This document shows positions 5,794-6,212 of a DNA stretch of 6,212 bases, piece by piece. Origin of the DNA: Acidimicrobiales bacterium (GTDB lineage: Bacteria; Actinomycetota; Acidimicrobiia; Acidimicrobiales; SZUA-35); NCBI GenBank assembly GCA_013003325.1, contig JABDJU010000292.1, positions 1-6,212 of the forward strand, given 5' to 3'. The notes under the pieces are model-generated. The model made no database searches and was not told the DNA's origin. It worked only from the letters and a program-made list of their open reading frames with translations. The position numbers and the translations under genes were made by a program. The stretch's first letter is position 1; each line of letters starts with the position of its first letter.

Positions 5794-6212
5794 ATGGAAA
5801 CGAAACACGCGGTGGACATCTTCGATTTCGACACCACGGAATTCCCATTCCGGCGTCATGTCGCGAACATCTTCGAATGCGACGAACTGGAGCAGCTCCA
5901 TGTCCGTCGCAGCGACCTGATGCCCCAACTGCCTCTGGTCTTCGAAACCGAGAGCAAGACGCCGTATCACGAGACCTTCTATCAGGCCGTGAACCACGAC
6001 CCGTCGTTTCGTGAACTCTACCGGTCGTTCGTGGCTGAGATCATCACTCCGATCGTCAACGAACCATTCGTCTTCCAGTACCAGCCTTCGTTCCGGGTCC
6101 ATCTGCCCGAAGACAAGGCCGTTCACAAATGGCACAACGATGGCGACGACGAGCACGGTCATCCGCCTGGCGAACTCAATTTCATTCTGCCTGTGACCGA
6201 TTGCTACGGCAC
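5794..6212 (+). CDS. StrG-like / 2-oxoglutarate-Fe(II)-type oxygenase, 3'-truncated
   Basis: The frame starts at ATG 5794 and remains open to the window end, giving 139 residues. The N-terminus reads METKHAVDIFDFDTTEFPFR. Towards the edge come FRVHLPEDKAVHKWHNDGD and then HPPGELNFILPVTDCYGT. This pattern of an HxD motif (His 6133, Asp 6139), a short spacer, GE(I/L)NF, and LP(V/L)TD followed by GT matches, from recall, the StrG-like family. That family is named after a streptomycin-cluster protein and resembles 2OG/Fe(II) dioxygenases of the PhyH type. The HxD would supply two of the three iron ligands; the distal His and the 2OG-binding Arg would lie beyond the window. No signal peptide or membrane segment is seen, so a cytoplasmic tailoring hydroxylase for the NRPS product is a reasonable guess. 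The start is tentative because the ribosome binding site is weak; a TTG at 5668 is the main upstream alternative. Confidence 0.75.
   Translation, partial: METKHAVDIFDFDTTEFPFRRHVANIFECDELEQLHVRRSDLMPQLPLVFETESKTPYHETFYQAVNHDPSFRELYRSFVAEIITPIVNEPFVFQYQPSFRVHLPEDKAVHKWHNDGDDEHGHPPGELNFILPVTDCYG

Overview
The window holds the 3' part of a large nonribosomal peptide synthetase (NRPS) gene on the + strand, followed after 144 bases by the 5' part of a second + strand gene that looks like a StrG-type, 2-oxoglutarate/Fe(II)-like oxygenase. GC is roughly 60% by eye and the third codon position is mostly G or C. This suggests a moderately high-GC bacterium; an actinobacterium-like or myxobacterium-like source is plausible, but the sequence does not settle it. 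Both genes are cut by the window edges. Nothing here is an rRNA, tRNA, CRISPR array or mobile element.

The NRPS reading frame is open from base 1 to the TAG at 5647-5649, so the real start lies upstream. The domain order is: tail of a luciferase-like monooxygenase (1 to about 99); second half of an adenylation domain, A1 (about 100-921); carrier protein PCP1 (970-1176); condensation domain (1240-2505); complete adenylation domain A2 (2605-4056); carrier protein PCP2 (4105-4311); and a C-terminal epimerization-like domain (4369-5646). There is no thioesterase or reductase domain, so the product is either handed to another protein or released by something outside the window.

Three points stand out. 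First, the monooxygenase appears to be inserted inside A1, between core motifs A4 and A5. Second, the visible specificity residues of A1 (Q-V-G-M-I-W-K) and the full code of A2 (DILQCGMVWK) resemble each other and the known glycine code, so both modules may load glycine or a similarly small residue. A flavin oxygenase inside a glycine-type A domain recalls the terminal module of myxothiazol biosynthesis (MtaG), where alpha-hydroxylation of glycine is proposed. Here, however, the oxygenase module is followed by another elongation module instead of ending the line. Third, the terminal domain has the fold motifs of an epimerization domain but has lost the catalytic Glu of the EGHGRE motif (Met at 5152) and has HHxxxDN instead of HHxxxDG. 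Loss of epimerase activity would make sense if the last residue is achiral glycine, and the domain may have another role.

Working model (inference): the upstream part of the line passes a chain to A1/PCP1, whose residue may be oxidised by the embedded flavin monooxygenase. The condensation domain joins it to the A2 residue on PCP2, and the degenerate terminal domain acts on, holds or passes on the product. The downstream oxygenase, on the same strand, is a candidate tailoring enzyme for the same product.
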